Below the pieces are notes generated by a model, which saw only the letters and a list, made by a program, of their open reading frames with translations, was not told the DNA's origin and made no database searches. DNA of 64,000 bases from Halostella salina. GTDB lineage: Archaea; Halobacteriota; Halobacteria; Halobacteriales; Natronoarchaeaceae. Shown in pieces: positions 17,401 through 26,365 of this stretch. The DNA lies in NCBI RefSeq assembly GCF_003675855.1, contig NZ_RCIH01000001.1, forward strand, positions 310,001-374,000. Direction: 5' to 3'. Position 1 is the first letter of the stretch, and each line of letters begins with the position of its first letter. A program made the position numbers and the translations under genes.

Positions 17401-19053
17401 ATGAGCCAGCGAATGCAGCAGGGGCAGCCGATGATCGTAATGAGCGAGGAGTCCCAGCGCGTCAAGGACCAGGACGCGCAGAACTACAACATCTCCGCGG
17501 CGCGTGCGGTGGCGGAGGCGGTTCGCTCCACGCTCGGCCCGAAAGGAATGGACAAGATGCTCGTCGACTCGATGGGTGACGTGACCATCACGAACGACGG
17601 CGTCACCATCCTCCAGGAGATGGACATCGACAACCCGACGGCCGAGATGATCATCGAGGTCGCCGAGACACAGGAGGACGAGGCCGGTGACGGCACCACG
17701 ACGGCCGTCGCCATCGCCGGTGAGCTCCTGAAGAACGCCGAGGACCTCCTCGAACAGGACATCCACCCGACGGCGATCATCCGCGGGTTCCACCTCGCAA
17801 GCGAGCAGGCCCGCGAGGAGGTCAACAACGTCGCCGAGGACGTCGACGCCGACGACGAGGAGCTGCTCCGCTCCGTCGCCGAGACGTCGATGACCGGCAA
17901 GGGCGCGGAGCTGAACAAGGAGCATCTCTCCCAGCTCATCGTCGACGCCGTCTCGGCAGTCACCGTCGACGACACGCCCGACCTGGAGTTCCTCAACATC
18001 GAGACCCAGACCGGCCGCTCGGCCGGCGAGTCCGAGCTGATCAACGGCGGCACCGTCAGCAAGGACCCCGTCCACGACGACATGCCCACGTCCGTCGAGG
18101 ACGCCGACGTCCTCCTGCTCGACCAGGCCATCGAGGTCGAGGAGACCAACGTCGACACCGAGGTCTCCGTGACGGACCCCGACCAGCTCCAGCAGTTCCT
18201 CGACCAGGAGGAGGAGCAGCTCAAGGAGAAGGTCGACAAGATCGCCGCCTCCGGCGCTGACGTCGTCTTCTGCCAGAAGGGCATCGACGACCTCGCCCAG
18301 CACTACCTCGCGAAGGAGGGCATCCTCGCCGTCCGCCGCGCGAAGAAGTCCGACATCGAGTTCCTCAAGGAGGTCGTCGGCGCGAACATCGTCTCCGACC
18401 TCAACAGCCTCTCCGCGGACGACCTCGGCTTCGGCGACGTGACCCGCGACGCCGAGGACGAGCTGTTCTACGTCACGGGCGAGGACACCCACGGCGTGAC
18501 GCTCATCCTCCGCGGCTCGACCGACCACGTGGTCGACGAGCTGGAGCGCGGCGTCAACGACGCGCTCGACGTCGTCGCCCAGACCGTCTCCGACGGCCGC
18601 GTCGTCGCCGGCGGCGGTGCCATCGAGGTCGAGGTCGCCAGCCGCCTGCGCGACTTCGCCGACGGCGTCGAGGGCCGCGAGCAGCTGGCCGTCGAGGCGT
18701 TCGCCGACTCGCTGGAGCTCGTCCCGCGCGTCCTCGCCGAGAACGCCGGGCTGGACTCCATCGACACGCTCGTCGACCTGCGCGCCGACCACGAGGCCGG
18801 CGACGTCCGCGCGGGCCTGAACGTGTTCTCCTCCAGCGTCGAGGACACCTTTGACGCCGGCGTCGTCGAGCCCGCACACGCCAAGGAGCAGGCGCTCTCG
18901 TCTGCCACCGAGGCCGCGAACCTCGTGCTCAAGATCGACGACATCATCTCCGCCGGCGACCTCTCGACCGACAAGGAGGACGACGAGGCCGGCGGCCCCG
19001 GCGGTGCCGGCGGCATGGGCGGCATGGGCGGCGGCATGGGCGGCATGATGTAA
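17401..19053 (+). CDS. thermosome (group II chaperonin) subunit
   Basis: 550 residues of archaeal chaperonin of the CCT/TCP-1 type. It builds double-ring folding chambers in the cytosol. The ATP site motifs are [14 protein letters not shown] (43-56), GDVTITNDG and GDGTTT (97-102). The C-terminus ends in the typical Gly/Met-rich flexible tail ([14 protein letters not shown]). The start MSQRMQQGQ is preceded by a strong TATA box and a palindrome. No other chaperonin gene is adjacent, so hetero-oligomer partners would be elsewhere. A TATA-like ACATATAAA at 17214-17222, 50 nt before a doubtful 34-codon frame, lies in the 188-bp gap upstream. Confidence 0.97.
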   Translation: MSQRMQQGQPMIVMSEESQRVKDQDAQNYNISAARAVAEAVRSTLGPKGMDKMLVDSMGDVTITNDGVTILQEMDIDNPTAEMIIEVAETQEDEAGDGTTTAVAIAGELLKNAEDLLEQDIHPTAIIRGFHLASEQAREEVNNVAEDVDADDEELLRSVAETSMTGKGAELNKEHLSQLIVDAVSAVTVDDTPDLEFLNIETQTGRSAGESELINGGTVSKDPVHDDMPTSVEDADVLLLDQAIEVEETNVDTEVSVTDPDQLQQFLDQEEEQLKEKVDKIAASGADVVFCQKGIDDLAQHYLAKEGILAVRRAKKSDIEFLKEVVGANIVSDLNSLSADDLGFGDVTRDAEDELFYVTGEDTHGVTLILRGSTDHVVDELERGVNDALDVVAQTVSDGRVVAGGGAIEVEVASRLRDFADGVEGREQLAVEAFADSLELVPRVLAENAGLDSIDTLVDLRADHEAGDVRAGLNVFSSSVEDTFDAGVVEPAHAKEQALSSATEAANLVLKIDDIISAGDLSTDKEDDEAGGPGGAGGMGGMGGGMGGMM

Positions 19054-19285
19054 ACTCGGCTCACACCGACTACATCACCCCCTGACTGCTGTTCCGTTCG
19101 CTCACCGATCTGTTGCGATCCGATTTTTCCCGCGGTACCGATGGCCCGTACGTCGGAGACTTAACGGTCGGTACTGCGTCGGCGATGTCGCTGCGCGATG
19201 CCTGTCACGACAACGTGGCCGGGAGCGCGTGCCGCGAACGGACGTGAGCGGCCGCGCGAGGACGCGGAACGCGGCTGGGACTCCA

Positions 19286-19382
19286 GCGCGTGTCGGCCGC
19301 CGAGGCCGACCGCGCAACACAGGCTGTCCTGGTGGATAACGAAGGGCGAGCGAGGCGCTTCCCAAGCGCCGAGCGAGGGCTT
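19286..19382 (+). ncRNA. possible structured non-coding RNA, part of a 405-bp gap
   Basis: No convincing gene occurs between 19054 and 19458. From 19286 the sequence folds into successive hairpins: GCGCG(T)GTCGGCC with GGCCGACCGCGC (19286-19315, 12 bp, one bulge) and GGCGCTT-CCC-AAGCGCC (19354-19370), the latter flanked by two GAGCGAGG-like direct repeats. A TATA-like ACTTAACG occurs near 19159-19166 on the plus strand. A transcript running into the long hairpin at 19383-19458 is possible. Strand and boundaries are guesses. Confidence 0.25.
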
Positions 19383-19458
19383 TACCGTCGGCTGTACGTC
19401 TACGAAGGATCTCGGCACCAGAGGTGCCGAGTCCTTCGGGCCGGTACAGCCGGCGGTA
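19383..19458. other. 76-nt two-stem palindrome abutting the lrp stop codon
   Basis: Outer stem of 15 pairs (19383-19397 with 19444-19458, one G-T wobble), 5x5 internal loop, inner stem of 16 pairs with one bulged base (19403-19419 with 19423-19438), and loop AGA. Its right edge touches the lrp TAA codon at 19459-19461, so in lrp mRNA the hairpin starts directly after the stop. Probably a 3' structure or terminator of lrp. The plan matches the elements at 29036 and 57441, but the sequence does not. Confidence 0.7.
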
Positions 19459-19917
19459 TTAGTCCTGGATATCCAGTTCGAACTGCTCGTTCTCGCTGGC
19501 GGCGTCCAGTACGACGCTGGTGTTGCTCTCGTTGATGTCCGGGTCCGTCAGCAGTTTCTTGATCTGGGCGTTCATCCCGTCGGTGTCCTGGAACTTGCCG
19601 ATGGCGATGATGTCGTAGTTGCCGGTGACCTCGTACACGCTTATCATCTGCTTGTGGCCCTCGAGCCGGCCGGTGATGTCCGGGAGGGCGTTCCCCTCGA
19701 CTTTCAGCTGGATGATCGCCGTCACGTCGTAGCCGAGCGCGCTGTAGTCGACGACCGGTGTGTACCCGTCGATGACGCCCTCCTCCTCCAGGTCCGAGAG
19801 GTGGTTCGACACCGTCGTCACCGAGACGTCCAGTTCCTCGCCGAGGCTCCGCAGGCTCGCGCGACCGTCGTTCAAAAGTGCATTCACTAGCTCCGCGTCG
19901 AGATTTTCGTACGTCAT
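19459..19917 (-). CDS. lrp: Lrp/AsnC family transcriptional regulator
   Basis: 152 residues: N-terminal winged helix-turn-helix ([23 protein letters not shown]) and a C-terminal RAM/ACT-like ligand-binding domain ([20 protein letters not shown]). These regulators form dimers or octamers that respond to amino acids. The gene is divergent from glnA across about 126 bp, an arrangement that suggests local control of glutamine synthetase and autoregulation. A TATA-like GTTAAATT (19947-19954) lies 30-37 nt upstream of the ATG. A long hairpin begins right after the stop codon. Confidence 0.9.
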   Translation of the reverse strand: MTYENLDAELVNALLNDGRASLRSLGEELDVSVTTVSNHLSDLEEEGVIDGYTPVVDYSALGYDVTAIIQLKVEGNALPDITGRLEGHKQMISVYEVTGNYDIIAIGKFQDTDGMNAQIKKLLTDPDINESNTSVVLDAASENEQFELDIQD

Positions 19918-19946
19918 TACTTCGGGGGTCGTTCTCCAGGCATTAG

Positions 19947-19954
19947 AATTTAAC
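19947..19954 (-). promoter_or_regulatory. TATA-like box of lrp
   Basis: GTTAAATT on the minus strand, 30-37 nt upstream of the lrp ATG, within an A/T-rich section (19944-19975) of the lrp-glnA intergenic region that may also hold Lrp sites. For glnA, TTTAGTAG (20006-20013) is a weaker candidate. Confidence 0.45.
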
Positions 19955-20043
19955 GAATATCCAATTTCATCCGTATAGGGGAAGAATTGCGCAGAGGGAC
20001 AGGACTTTAGTAGTAGGCATATTTGACTACGGTGACGAGAAAG

Positions 20044-21411
20044 ATGACAACCGGAAATCTTGCAGACGAGGCCGATGGCCTCACCGAGGCGGAGGAAGCG
20101 GTGTTAGAGGAGATCGAGGAGGAGAACGTCAAGTTCGTCCGGCTGCAGTTCACCGACATCACCGGCACGGTCAAGAACGTCTCCATCCCGGCGGGGCAGG
20201 TCGAGAAAGCGTTCAAAGAGGGCATCTGGTTCGACGGCTCCTCGATCGAGGGGTTCGTCCGGATCCAGGAGTCGGACATGCGCCTCGAACCCGACCCCGA
20301 GACGTTCGCGGTCCTCCCGTGGCGGACCGACGACAACGCGGCCAGCGCCCGTCTCATCTGTGACGTGGCAAACACCGACGGGACGCCGTTCGAGGGCGGC
20401 CCACGGCAGGTCCTGAAAAGCGTCATTGAGCGCGCCGAGTCGATGGGCTACGAGATCTCCATCGGTCCCGAGCCGGAGTTCTTCCTGTTCGAGAAGGACG
20501 AGCACGGGAAGGCGACGACAAATCCCCACGACTCCGGCGGCTACTTCGACCTCGCGCCCAAGGACCTCGCGTCCGACGTGCGCCGCGAGATCATCTTCAC
20601 GCTGGAGGACATGGGCTTCGAGATCGAGGCCAGCCACCACGAGGTCGCCGAGGGCCAACACGAGATCAACTTCAAGTACGACGACGCGCTGGGCACGGCC
20701 GACAACATCGCGACGTTCCGCGCGGTCGTCCGCGCCGTCGCCGAGCAGCACGACCTGCACGCGACGTTCATGCCCAAGCCGATCGGCGAGATCAACGGCT
20801 CCGGCATGCACAGCCACATCTCGCTGTTCGACGAGGACGGCAACGCCTTCGCCGACGACGACGACGAGTTCAACCTCTCGGAGCTCGCGTACAACTTCAT
20901 GGGCGGCGTCCTGAACCACGCCCAGGCGTTCACGGCCGTCACGAACCCGACCGTCAACTCCTACAAGCGCCTCGTCCCCGGTTACGAGGCCCCGGTGTAC
21001 ATCGCGTGGTCCGACGTGAACCGCTCGGCGCTGATCCGCGTCCCCGACGCGGCCGGCACGAGCGCCCGGTTCGAGATCCGCAGCCCGGACCCGTCGTGTA
21101 ACCCCTACCTCGCGTACGCCGCGGTCATCTCCGCCGGCCTGGAGGGCATCGAGAACGACGCCGACCCCGGCGACCCGGTCCGCGAGGACATCTACGAGTT
21201 CGACGACGAGAAGCGGGAGGAGTACGGCATCGAGACGCTCCCCCCGAACCTCGGCGCGGCCGTCGACGCCCTGGAGGAGGACGAGGTCATCACCGAAGCG
21301 CTGGGCGACCACGTCAGCGAGAAGTTCGCCGAGGCGAAGAACGCCGACTACGCGGACTACAAGACCCACGTCAGCTCGTGGGAGGAGGAGAAGTACCTGG
21401 AGAAGTTCTAA
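20044..21411 (+). CDS. glnA: glutamine synthetase
   Basis: 455 residues from ATG 20044. It forms glutamine from glutamate, ammonia and ATP and is the main entry point for ammonia. Family motifs present are [45 protein letters not shown] (substrate loop and catalytic His), and the RIPDAAG-like segment reading [24 protein letters not shown] at 20023 or GTG at 20032 could add a few residues, but [12 protein letters not shown] is the most likely N-terminus. Divergent from lrp, whose product probably controls it. It ends 10 bp from the convergent PAP2 gene. Confidence 0.96.
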   Translation: MTTGNLADEADGLTEAEEAVLEEIEEENVKFVRLQFTDITGTVKNVSIPAGQVEKAFKEGIWFDGSSIEGFVRIQESDMRLEPDPETFAVLPWRTDDNAASARLICDVANTDGTPFEGGPRQVLKSVIERAESMGYEISIGPEPEFFLFEKDEHGKATTNPHDSGGYFDLAPKDLASDVRREIIFTLEDMGFEIEASHHEVAEGQHEINFKYDDALGTADNIATFRAVVRAVAEQHDLHATFMPKPIGEINGSGMHSHISLFDEDGNAFADDDDEFNLSELAYNFMGGVLNHAQAFTAVTNPTVNSYKRLVPGYEAPVYIAWSDVNRSALIRVPDAAGTSARFEIRSPDPSCNPYLAYAAVISAGLEGIENDADPGDPVREDIYEFDDEKREEYGIETLPPNLGAAVDALEEDEVITEALGDHVSEKFAEAKNADYADYKTHVSSWEEEKYLEKF

Positions 21412-21421
21412 CTCGGCCGAC

Positions 21422-22297
21422 CTACGCTTTTTTCGTCCGGACGACTGCACCGGGTGCGACGATGATACCGCCGACGCCCAGCGCCGCCACCGCGACGACT
21501 GCCACCCGCGGCAGCGGGACGACGAGCCAGAGCGCCGCGACCGCACCGAGCACAGCGGCCGTGACGAGCGCGTAGCCGACGCCGACGGTCGATCGGGGCC
21601 ACGGCTCCGCCGGGACCGCCACGAGGTGCCACGCGGCCAGCGCGCCGGCGGCCGCGCCGAACGCTGCGAGCGGGTCCGTCGCGCCGCCGCTGACCGCGAC
21701 CGCGACGACCCCCGCGACCGTCGCCGCGCCGAACGCGAGCGCCGGCCCGTCCTCGACGCGGTCGACGGCGGCCGCTATCCCCGCCAAATACGCCGCGCCG
21801 ACGGCCACGCCGGCGACCACGTCGACCAGGTAGTGGACGCCAAGCACCAGCCGCGAGAGGGAGATGACGACGACCAGCCCCCCTGCGGCGGCGAACCGCT
21901 GCCGGCGGGTTCCCACGTCGGTCCACAGGGCCAGCGCGCCCCACACTGCGGCGCTGCCGACCGCGTGGCCGCTCGGGAAGCCGTAGCTCTCGGCGCTGAC
22001 GGTCTCGGCGTACACCGGTTCGAACGCGGCCGGCACCGCCGCCGGTAGCGCTGGCGGCGCGACTGGGGGCCGGGGGAGCGCGAAGGCGTGCTTGAGCGCC
22101 AGCGTCAGCGCCACCGCGCCGAGCGCGACCCCGACGATCCGGGCGGCGCGGTCGCGGTCCCAGTACCAGTACAGCAGTGAGAGGATCAGGACGTACAGCC
22201 AGATGTCGCCCAGCTGGGTCACCAGCGCGAAGGCGGCCGCGACGCTCTCGGGCAGCAGTTCGCGGAGGGCGTCGACCGCCGCGCCACCGCGGCTCAT
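21422..22297 (-). CDS. PAP2 superfamily membrane phosphatase
   Basis: 291 residues, largely hydrophobic, with about eight candidate membrane spans. The three phosphatase motifs are complete: K69 to R76 in KHAFALPRP, PSGH (108-111), and SRLVLGVHYLVDV (148-160) with the catalytic His155. The active site should face the outside of the membrane. Substrates in this family are lipid phosphates or isoprenyl diphosphates. Its start codon overlaps the stop of the upstream YihY-type gene by 4 nt, so the two probably form an operon. Confidence 0.88.
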   Translation of the reverse strand: MSRGGAAVDALRELLPESVAAAFALVTQLGDIWLYVLILSLLYWYWDRDRAARIVGVALGAVALTLALKHAFALPRPPVAPPALPAAVPAAFEPVYAETVSAESYGFPSGHAVGSAAVWGALALWTDVGTRRQRFAAAGGLVVVISLSRLVLGVHYLVDVVAGVAVGAAYLAGIAAAVDRVEDGPALAFGAATVAGVVAVAVSGGATDPLAAFGAAAGALAAWHLVAVPAEPWPRSTVGVGYALVTAAVLGAVAALWLVVPLPRVAVVAVAALGVGGIIVAPGAVVRTKKA

Positions 22298-23589
22298 GAG
22301 CGCCAGTCGCCGACCGCGTTCCGCAGGCGACCGGGCAGGCCGAGCACCGAAAGTCCCGCGCCCACCAGCATCATCAGGACGTAGAGGCCGAGCGTCGACA
22401 GCCAGACGACGAGCATGGCGAGGATCGCCCAGCCGCCCGACAGCAGGTAGAACGCGCCGATCGTCATCGCGGTGCCGTACAGCAGGACGAGGTACGGCCC
22501 CCAGCCGCGGGCGTGGCCCCGTCGGACCCGCCTGCGGACGTACCGTTTCAGGTCGTGCTCTATCTCCTCGCGGTGGACCGTCCGGTCCTCGATATCGTCC
22601 TCGAACGCCGCCAGCTCCTCGCGGAGCCGCTCGACCTCGGCTTCGAGGTCCTCCCCGTCGTCCGCTTCCTCGTCGTCCGCGCCGGGAGCCGTGTCAGGGT
22701 CGTCAGCCGATGGTCCACCGGTCGCGGCCGTGTCGTCCTCCTCGGTCATCGGTCGGGTCGTCCGTAACTGTCGACCGCCCGGGTGTTGTACTTGCCGGTC
22801 CGCCCGGTCGGCGTACCCGGTCCTGACGGCGTTGACCACCGCACCGAGCATGAGCAGTATCGCGCCGACGTACAGCCACGTCACCAGCAGCAGGACGCCG
22901 CCGAGGACGCCGTAGGCGGCGTACGCGTCGGCGCTGGCGGCGTACACGCGGAACCCGGTGCCGAGCACCGTCCACCCGGTCGCAGCGAGGACGGCCCCCG
23001 GCAGGGCGTCCCGGAGCGACAGCGGTACGTTCGGGAACACGTAGTACAGCGGGAGGAAGACGACGACGAGCGTGAGAAAGCCCGCCAGCGACGCCAGCTC
23101 GCCCGCGAACGGGCCGCCGAGGACGGCGACCGCCGCGGCGACGCCGGCGACCGCGGCTCCGCCCGCGCCGACCGCGAACAGGACGACCGCGCCGTCGCGC
23201 AGTTCGGTGACCAGCGTCCCCTCGTCGGTCGTGCCGAACACCTGCGAGAACGCGCTGTCGAGGCCGCGGAACACCTTCAGACCGCCCCACAGCAGCCCGC
23301 CGACGCCGACGAGCGTCGCGCCGCCCCGGCCGGCGTCGGCCGTCAGCGCGTCCCGGATCAGGTCCGCCCCGGTCGGCGTGAGGAGCTGGTCGGCGGTAGC
23401 GACGACCGCATCGGCAAGCGCGTCGCCGCCCAGCACGCTCGCCACGACCAGCGCGAGCAACAGCAGCGGCACCAGCGAGACGAAGGCGTAGTACGCGATG
23501 CCGGCTGCCAGGAACGTGACCTGTCGCTCCCGCACGACGGCGACGACGCTCCGCACGAATCCGACGGCTCCAGTGACGCTCCGGCGCAC
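22294..23589 (-). CDS. YihY/BrkB-family membrane protein with an extra C-terminal membrane domain
   Basis: 431 residues. Residues 1 to about 260 are a YihY-type domain of six or so membrane spans (AAGIAYYAFVSLVPLLLL; LLWGGLKVFRGLDSAFSQVF). An acidic linker (TEEDDTAATGG onward) and a charged coiled-coil-like stretch (DLEAEVERLREELAAFEDD) follow, and then two further hydrophobic spans near residues 355-420. The family is poorly understood and is not a proven RNase despite older names. It overlaps the PAP2 gene by 4 nt, and a role in envelope lipid handling is inference. Confidence 0.78.
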   Translation of the reverse strand: MRRSVTGAVGFVRSVVAVVRERQVTFLAAGIAYYAFVSLVPLLLLALVVASVLGGDALADAVVATADQLLTPTGADLIRDALTADAGRGGATLVGVGGLLWGGLKVFRGLDSAFSQVFGTTDEGTLVTELRDGAVVLFAVGAGGAAVAGVAAAVAVLGGPFAGELASLAGFLTLVVVFLPLYYVFPNVPLSLRDALPGAVLAATGWTVLGTGFRVYAASADAYAAYGVLGGVLLLVTWLYVGAILLMLGAVVNAVRTGYADRADRQVQHPGGRQLRTTRPMTEEDDTAATGGPSADDPDTAPGADDEEADDGEDLEAEVERLREELAAFEDDIEDRTVHREEIEHDLKRYVRRRVRRGHARGWGPYLVLLYGTAMTIGAFYLLSGGWAILAMLVVWLSTLGLYVLMMLVGAGLSVLGLPGRLRNAVGDWRS

Positions 23590-23664
23590 GACGGACCCTT
23601 CGCCGGCCGGACACTAATGGCTCGCGCTCCCGACGGGGGCGACGTGGTCTCGACCTGTGCCGGC

Positions 23665-24774
23665 TTACTCGTGGGCGGTCGCCTCACGGATCGCCGCCAC
23701 GTCGGCGTCGGTCTTGAACGTCGTCCCGCCGTAGTGGGCGCGGGAGGCCGCGTAGCCCGCCTCGCGCAGTTGGTCGAGGAACGCGTCCATTCCGGCGGCG
23801 GGGCGGCTCCACTGCTTGCAGAGCCGATGCTGGTCGTAGTGGGTCGGCTCGTCGAGTTCGGCTTCGAGCGTGTCGAGGAGGTCGCGGGCTCTCCCGGCCG
23901 TGCCCATGTCGTCGCTCACCGCGTCCCGAACGGCCGCGACGAACTCGTGCTCCCGCAGCGAGCCGAGCCAGACCGGCCCGGCCGTCGTGACGCGCTCGCC
24001 GCCGCAGTGTGGGCAGTCGTCCAGCGGGTCCGCGATCAGGCCGCGCTCGGTCTCGCGGTAGAGGCAGTCCTCGCAGTGGTAGACGTGGCCGAGTTCGTCC
24101 ACGGCGGCGTTGGCGTCGGTCGCACGGTGCTCCAGTTCGAGGTACGTCCGGGCGTAGTGGTTCGTCGCGTGGGACAGCAGCGGGCGGACGCCCACGTCGT
24201 AGCGCGCGGCGGTCCGGGCCAGCGCCGAGACGAGCACGCGCAGGCCCATCTCGCCGTGGTAGTCGGTGTTGCGCGGCACGGCGCTGTACTTGCGGACGCC
24301 GCTGTCGAAATGCGCGCCACAGAGCGGCGCGGTGTCGGTTGCGGTGACACAGACCAGGTTCCGCGCGTTGGCGAACGCGGCGTCGGCGTACGGGATCGGC
24401 GTCCCGAACGGGTCGATGTCGACCACGTCGAACAGCTCCTCGTGCATGAGTGCGTTCGCGTCGCGCTGCACGGCTTCGCCGTCGAGGTCGTTCGCGGCGA
24501 GGTTGCGCTCACAGAGGGCGACGGCGTCTCCGTCCACGTCACAGAGCGTCGCGTCCCACCCCTCGGCGGCGGCCCGAACGCCGCGGATGCCGCTTGCCGC
24601 CATCGCGTCGAGGTACGAGTCGGCCCGCGGCTCGCGCTCGCCGTACGCCCGCAGGACGGCGACGGTGAGGTCCCGGTTCAGCTCCTGCACCGGGTTGAAA
24701 AACACCGCGTCGTCGATGCCCTCGCTCTCCTGCTCGGGGACCTCGATCTCGACCCCGCCTTCCCGGACGTGCAT
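23665..24774 (-). CDS. trm1: tRNA (guanine(26)-N2)-dimethyltransferase Trm1
   Basis: 369 residues from ATG 24774 ([19 protein letters not shown]). The upstream extension has no conserved sequence. Trm1 transfers two methyl groups from SAM to G26 at the D-arm/anticodon-arm junction of tRNAs. Motifs are [12 protein letters not shown], the SAM-binding [15 protein letters not shown] and the catalytic VDIDPFGTP near residue 120, while two zinc-binding pairs (CEDC, CPHC) lie in the second half. The 354 bp between this gene and the next one hold a long palindrome (24896-24995). Confidence 0.93.
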   Translation of the reverse strand: MHVREGGVEIEVPEQESEGIDDAVFFNPVQELNRDLTVAVLRAYGEREPRADSYLDAMAASGIRGVRAAAEGWDATLCDVDGDAVALCERNLAANDLDGEAVQRDANALMHEELFDVVDIDPFGTPIPYADAAFANARNLVCVTATDTAPLCGAHFDSGVRKYSAVPRNTDYHGEMGLRVLVSALARTAARYDVGVRPLLSHATNHYARTYLELEHRATDANAAVDELGHVYHCEDCLYRETERGLIADPLDDCPHCGGERVTTAGPVWLGSLREHEFVAAVRDAVSDDMGTAGRARDLLDTLEAELDEPTHYDQHRLCKQWSRPAAGMDAFLDQLREAGYAASRAHYGGTTFKTDADVAAIREATAHE

Positions 24775-24895
24775 ACTCGCCCTCGCCGCGCCGCCGCCGT
24801 AAGCGATGCGGATCGCCGGTCGGCAGGCCCGGGCGGCGCTCGCTACGCTCGCCCGGCTGGCCGTCGCCCGCTCGAACAACTTCCCGGGTGGGACT

Positions 24896-24995
24896 GAAAG
24901 GGGCCGCGCGCTCGCCAGCCGAGGCGACGCAAGCACCGCAGGCCGACGGCCGAGGAGCGCAGCGAGCCGCAGGCGGCGAGCGCGCGGGGGCTTTC
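24896..24995. repeat. 100-nt GC-rich palindromic element
   Basis: The ends GAAAG (24896-24900) and CTTTC (24991-24995) pair. After a 5x5 internal loop, GCGCGCTCGCC (24906-24916) pairs perfectly with GGCGAGCGCGC (24975-24985). The 58-nt interior is GC-rich and itself partly self-complementary. It lies in the 354-bp gap between trm1 (minus) and the SWIM gene (plus), which contains no gene that I can support. Confidence 0.5.
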
Positions 24996-25128
24996 GGGGC
25001 GATCGTACTCACCGGCCACGCCGTCACGTTCGCGGGCGACGGCTCCTTACTTGATCCCCGACACCGAACCTGTTTTGTCGGGGGCCTCCCTACGCCGGGA
25101 CAGTGATCGGACGCGACGGCGGCCCGGG

Positions 25129-25485
25129 GTGGCGACGGTGACCCGCGTCGAGGAGTGGCAGGCCGCGCTGGCGGAGGCCGGCGAGCTGACGCCCGACGCG
25201 GTCAGCCGCATCACCGCCGTCCACGGCGACCGCGGCGTCCGCGCCATCGAGGCCGTCTCCGAGGGTCGGGTGAAGGAGTACCGCGACTTCACCGTCGTCG
25301 TCGGCCACCGCGAGGAGTACGTCGTCGAGGACGGCGGCTGCACCTGCAAGGACAGCGAGTACAACCTCGACCCCGAGGATCCCACCGAACTCTGCTGGCA
25401 CACGCTCGCGGTCGCCATCGCCGAACGCATCGGCGCGGTCGAGCACCACGACATGTGGTACTCGGAGGTCAGAGAATTCCTCTAA
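25129..25485 (+). CDS. SWIM zinc-finger protein
   Basis: 118 residues from a GTG at 25129; GTG 25138 is an alternative. The SWIM motif is complete: CTC, then CWH 16 residues later. SWIM fingers bind nucleic acids or proteins, and in archaea this small stand-alone type is of unknown role. The preceding part (RVKEYRDFTVVVGHREEYVVEDGG) is a conserved beta-rich lead-in. It is convergent with the SOUL gene across a region packed with hairpins. Confidence 0.8.
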   Translation: MATVTRVEEWQAALAEAGELTPDAVSRITAVHGDRGVRAIEAVSEGRVKEYRDFTVVVGHREEYVVEDGGCTCKDSEYNLDPEDPTELCWHTLAVAIAERIGAVEHHDMWYSEVREFL

Positions 25486-25496
25486 AGAAAGCCCTT

Positions 25497-25663
25497 GCGC
25501 GCCGCTGGCGCGGCGCGCTGCGCCCTTTTCATGTCCGCCGCCAGAATCGCTGCGCGATTCTCGCTAAGGCCCGCTAGTCTGCGCGAGCGCTGACGGTCGT
25601 CAGCGCACGCTTCGGGTGCCTGCCCTCCCCCGGACGCTCGCCCGCGGCGCGAAAGCGCGCCGC
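25497..25663. other. cluster of four strong hairpins between convergent genes
   Basis: Four perfect inverted repeats follow one another: GCGCGCCGC/GCGGCGCGC (25497-25518, loop 4), AGAATCGC/GCGATTCT (25543-25561, loop 3), GCGCTGACG/CGTCAGCGC (25587-25606, loop 2) and GCGGCGC/GCGCCGC (25644-25663, loop 6). The 209-bp region separates the 3' ends of a plus-strand and a minus-strand gene, so a bidirectional 3'-end or terminator region is plausible. Confidence 0.6.
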
Positions 25664-25694
25664 GCGCTCGCGCTGGCCGCGTGGCAATGTCGGG

Positions 25695-26309
25695 CTACGC
25701 TATCTCGACCGCAACCTCGTTCCTCCGGAGGAACGGCGGCGTCAGGGGGTCGTCGTAGCGCAGGAGGAACGGCTCCCCCTGCGGTTGCAGTTCGTGGGCC
25801 GCGAGCGTGTCGAGCAGTTCGCGCTCGTACTTCCGGACGCGCGCCGCCGAGGCCGTCCACGAGAAGGACGTGACGGCCAGCTTTCTGGTGTCCTCGACGA
25901 CCAGTTCGACCGCCGGATCCGTCGGCTCCGGGGCCGTCTCCGGCGTGTACTCGCCGGGGAGGTAGAACGCCATCGTCACGCCCGTCTCCGTCTCGGTCGA
26001 GCGGACCGGCGCGGTCATGGCGACCTCGGCCCCCTCGGTGCGCACCGGCGCGGTCATCGCTACCTCGTCGCCGGCCCGGTTCTCCCCCGCGATGTAGCCG
26101 GCCAGCCGCCGGAACGCCGCCCGCTCGGTCCCGGCGGTCGTCTCGGCCAGCACCGTCCGCGGGTAGCGCCTGATCTCGACGCCGTCGACCGTCCGGACGG
26201 TCGCGTACCGGACGCGGTCGGTCGCCGCCGCGAGGTAGAGGCTCCGCCCGATCCACGCCGCTGCGAGGCCGCCCGCTGCGGCCAGCGCCCACTTCGTTGC
26301 CCTGTGCAT
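25695..26309 (-). CDS. SOUL family heme-binding-type protein, membrane-anchored
   Basis: 204 residues from ATG 26309. One N-terminal hydrophobic span (about residues 7-27) suggests a membrane anchor. The SOUL/HBP domain follows, with VEIRRYPRTVLAETTAG, a repeated MTAPVR motif (twice, about 13 residues apart), the MAFYLPGEYTPETAPEPTD stretch and a C-terminal PPFLRRNEVAVEI. SOUL proteins bind heme or porphyrins in some organisms, and the role in haloarchaea is not known. It starts 56 bp from the hisH stop, same strand. Confidence 0.85.
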   Translation of the reverse strand: MHRATKWALAAAGGLAAAWIGRSLYLAAATDRVRYATVRTVDGVEIRRYPRTVLAETTAGTERAAFRRLAGYIAGENRAGDEVAMTAPVRTEGAEVAMTAPVRSTETETGVTMAFYLPGEYTPETAPEPTDPAVELVVEDTRKLAVTSFSWTASAARVRKYERELLDTLAAHELQPQGEPFLLRYDDPLTPPFLRRNEVAVEIA

Positions 26310-26365
26310 GGACGCCCTACGTCGCGAACGTACAAAACCAGCACCGTGGGTCGCCACCGCCGAGG

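Noticed and set aside
19102-19418. Two overlapping minus-strand frames of 85-87 codons after lrp
   Set aside because: They are Arg/Pro-rich shadows that overlap in different frames; the sequence is better explained as structured non-coding DNA.
22783-24897. A 704-codon plus-strand frame over the YihY and trm1 genes
   Set aside because: Both opposite-strand genes have complete family motifs; the plus frame has none.
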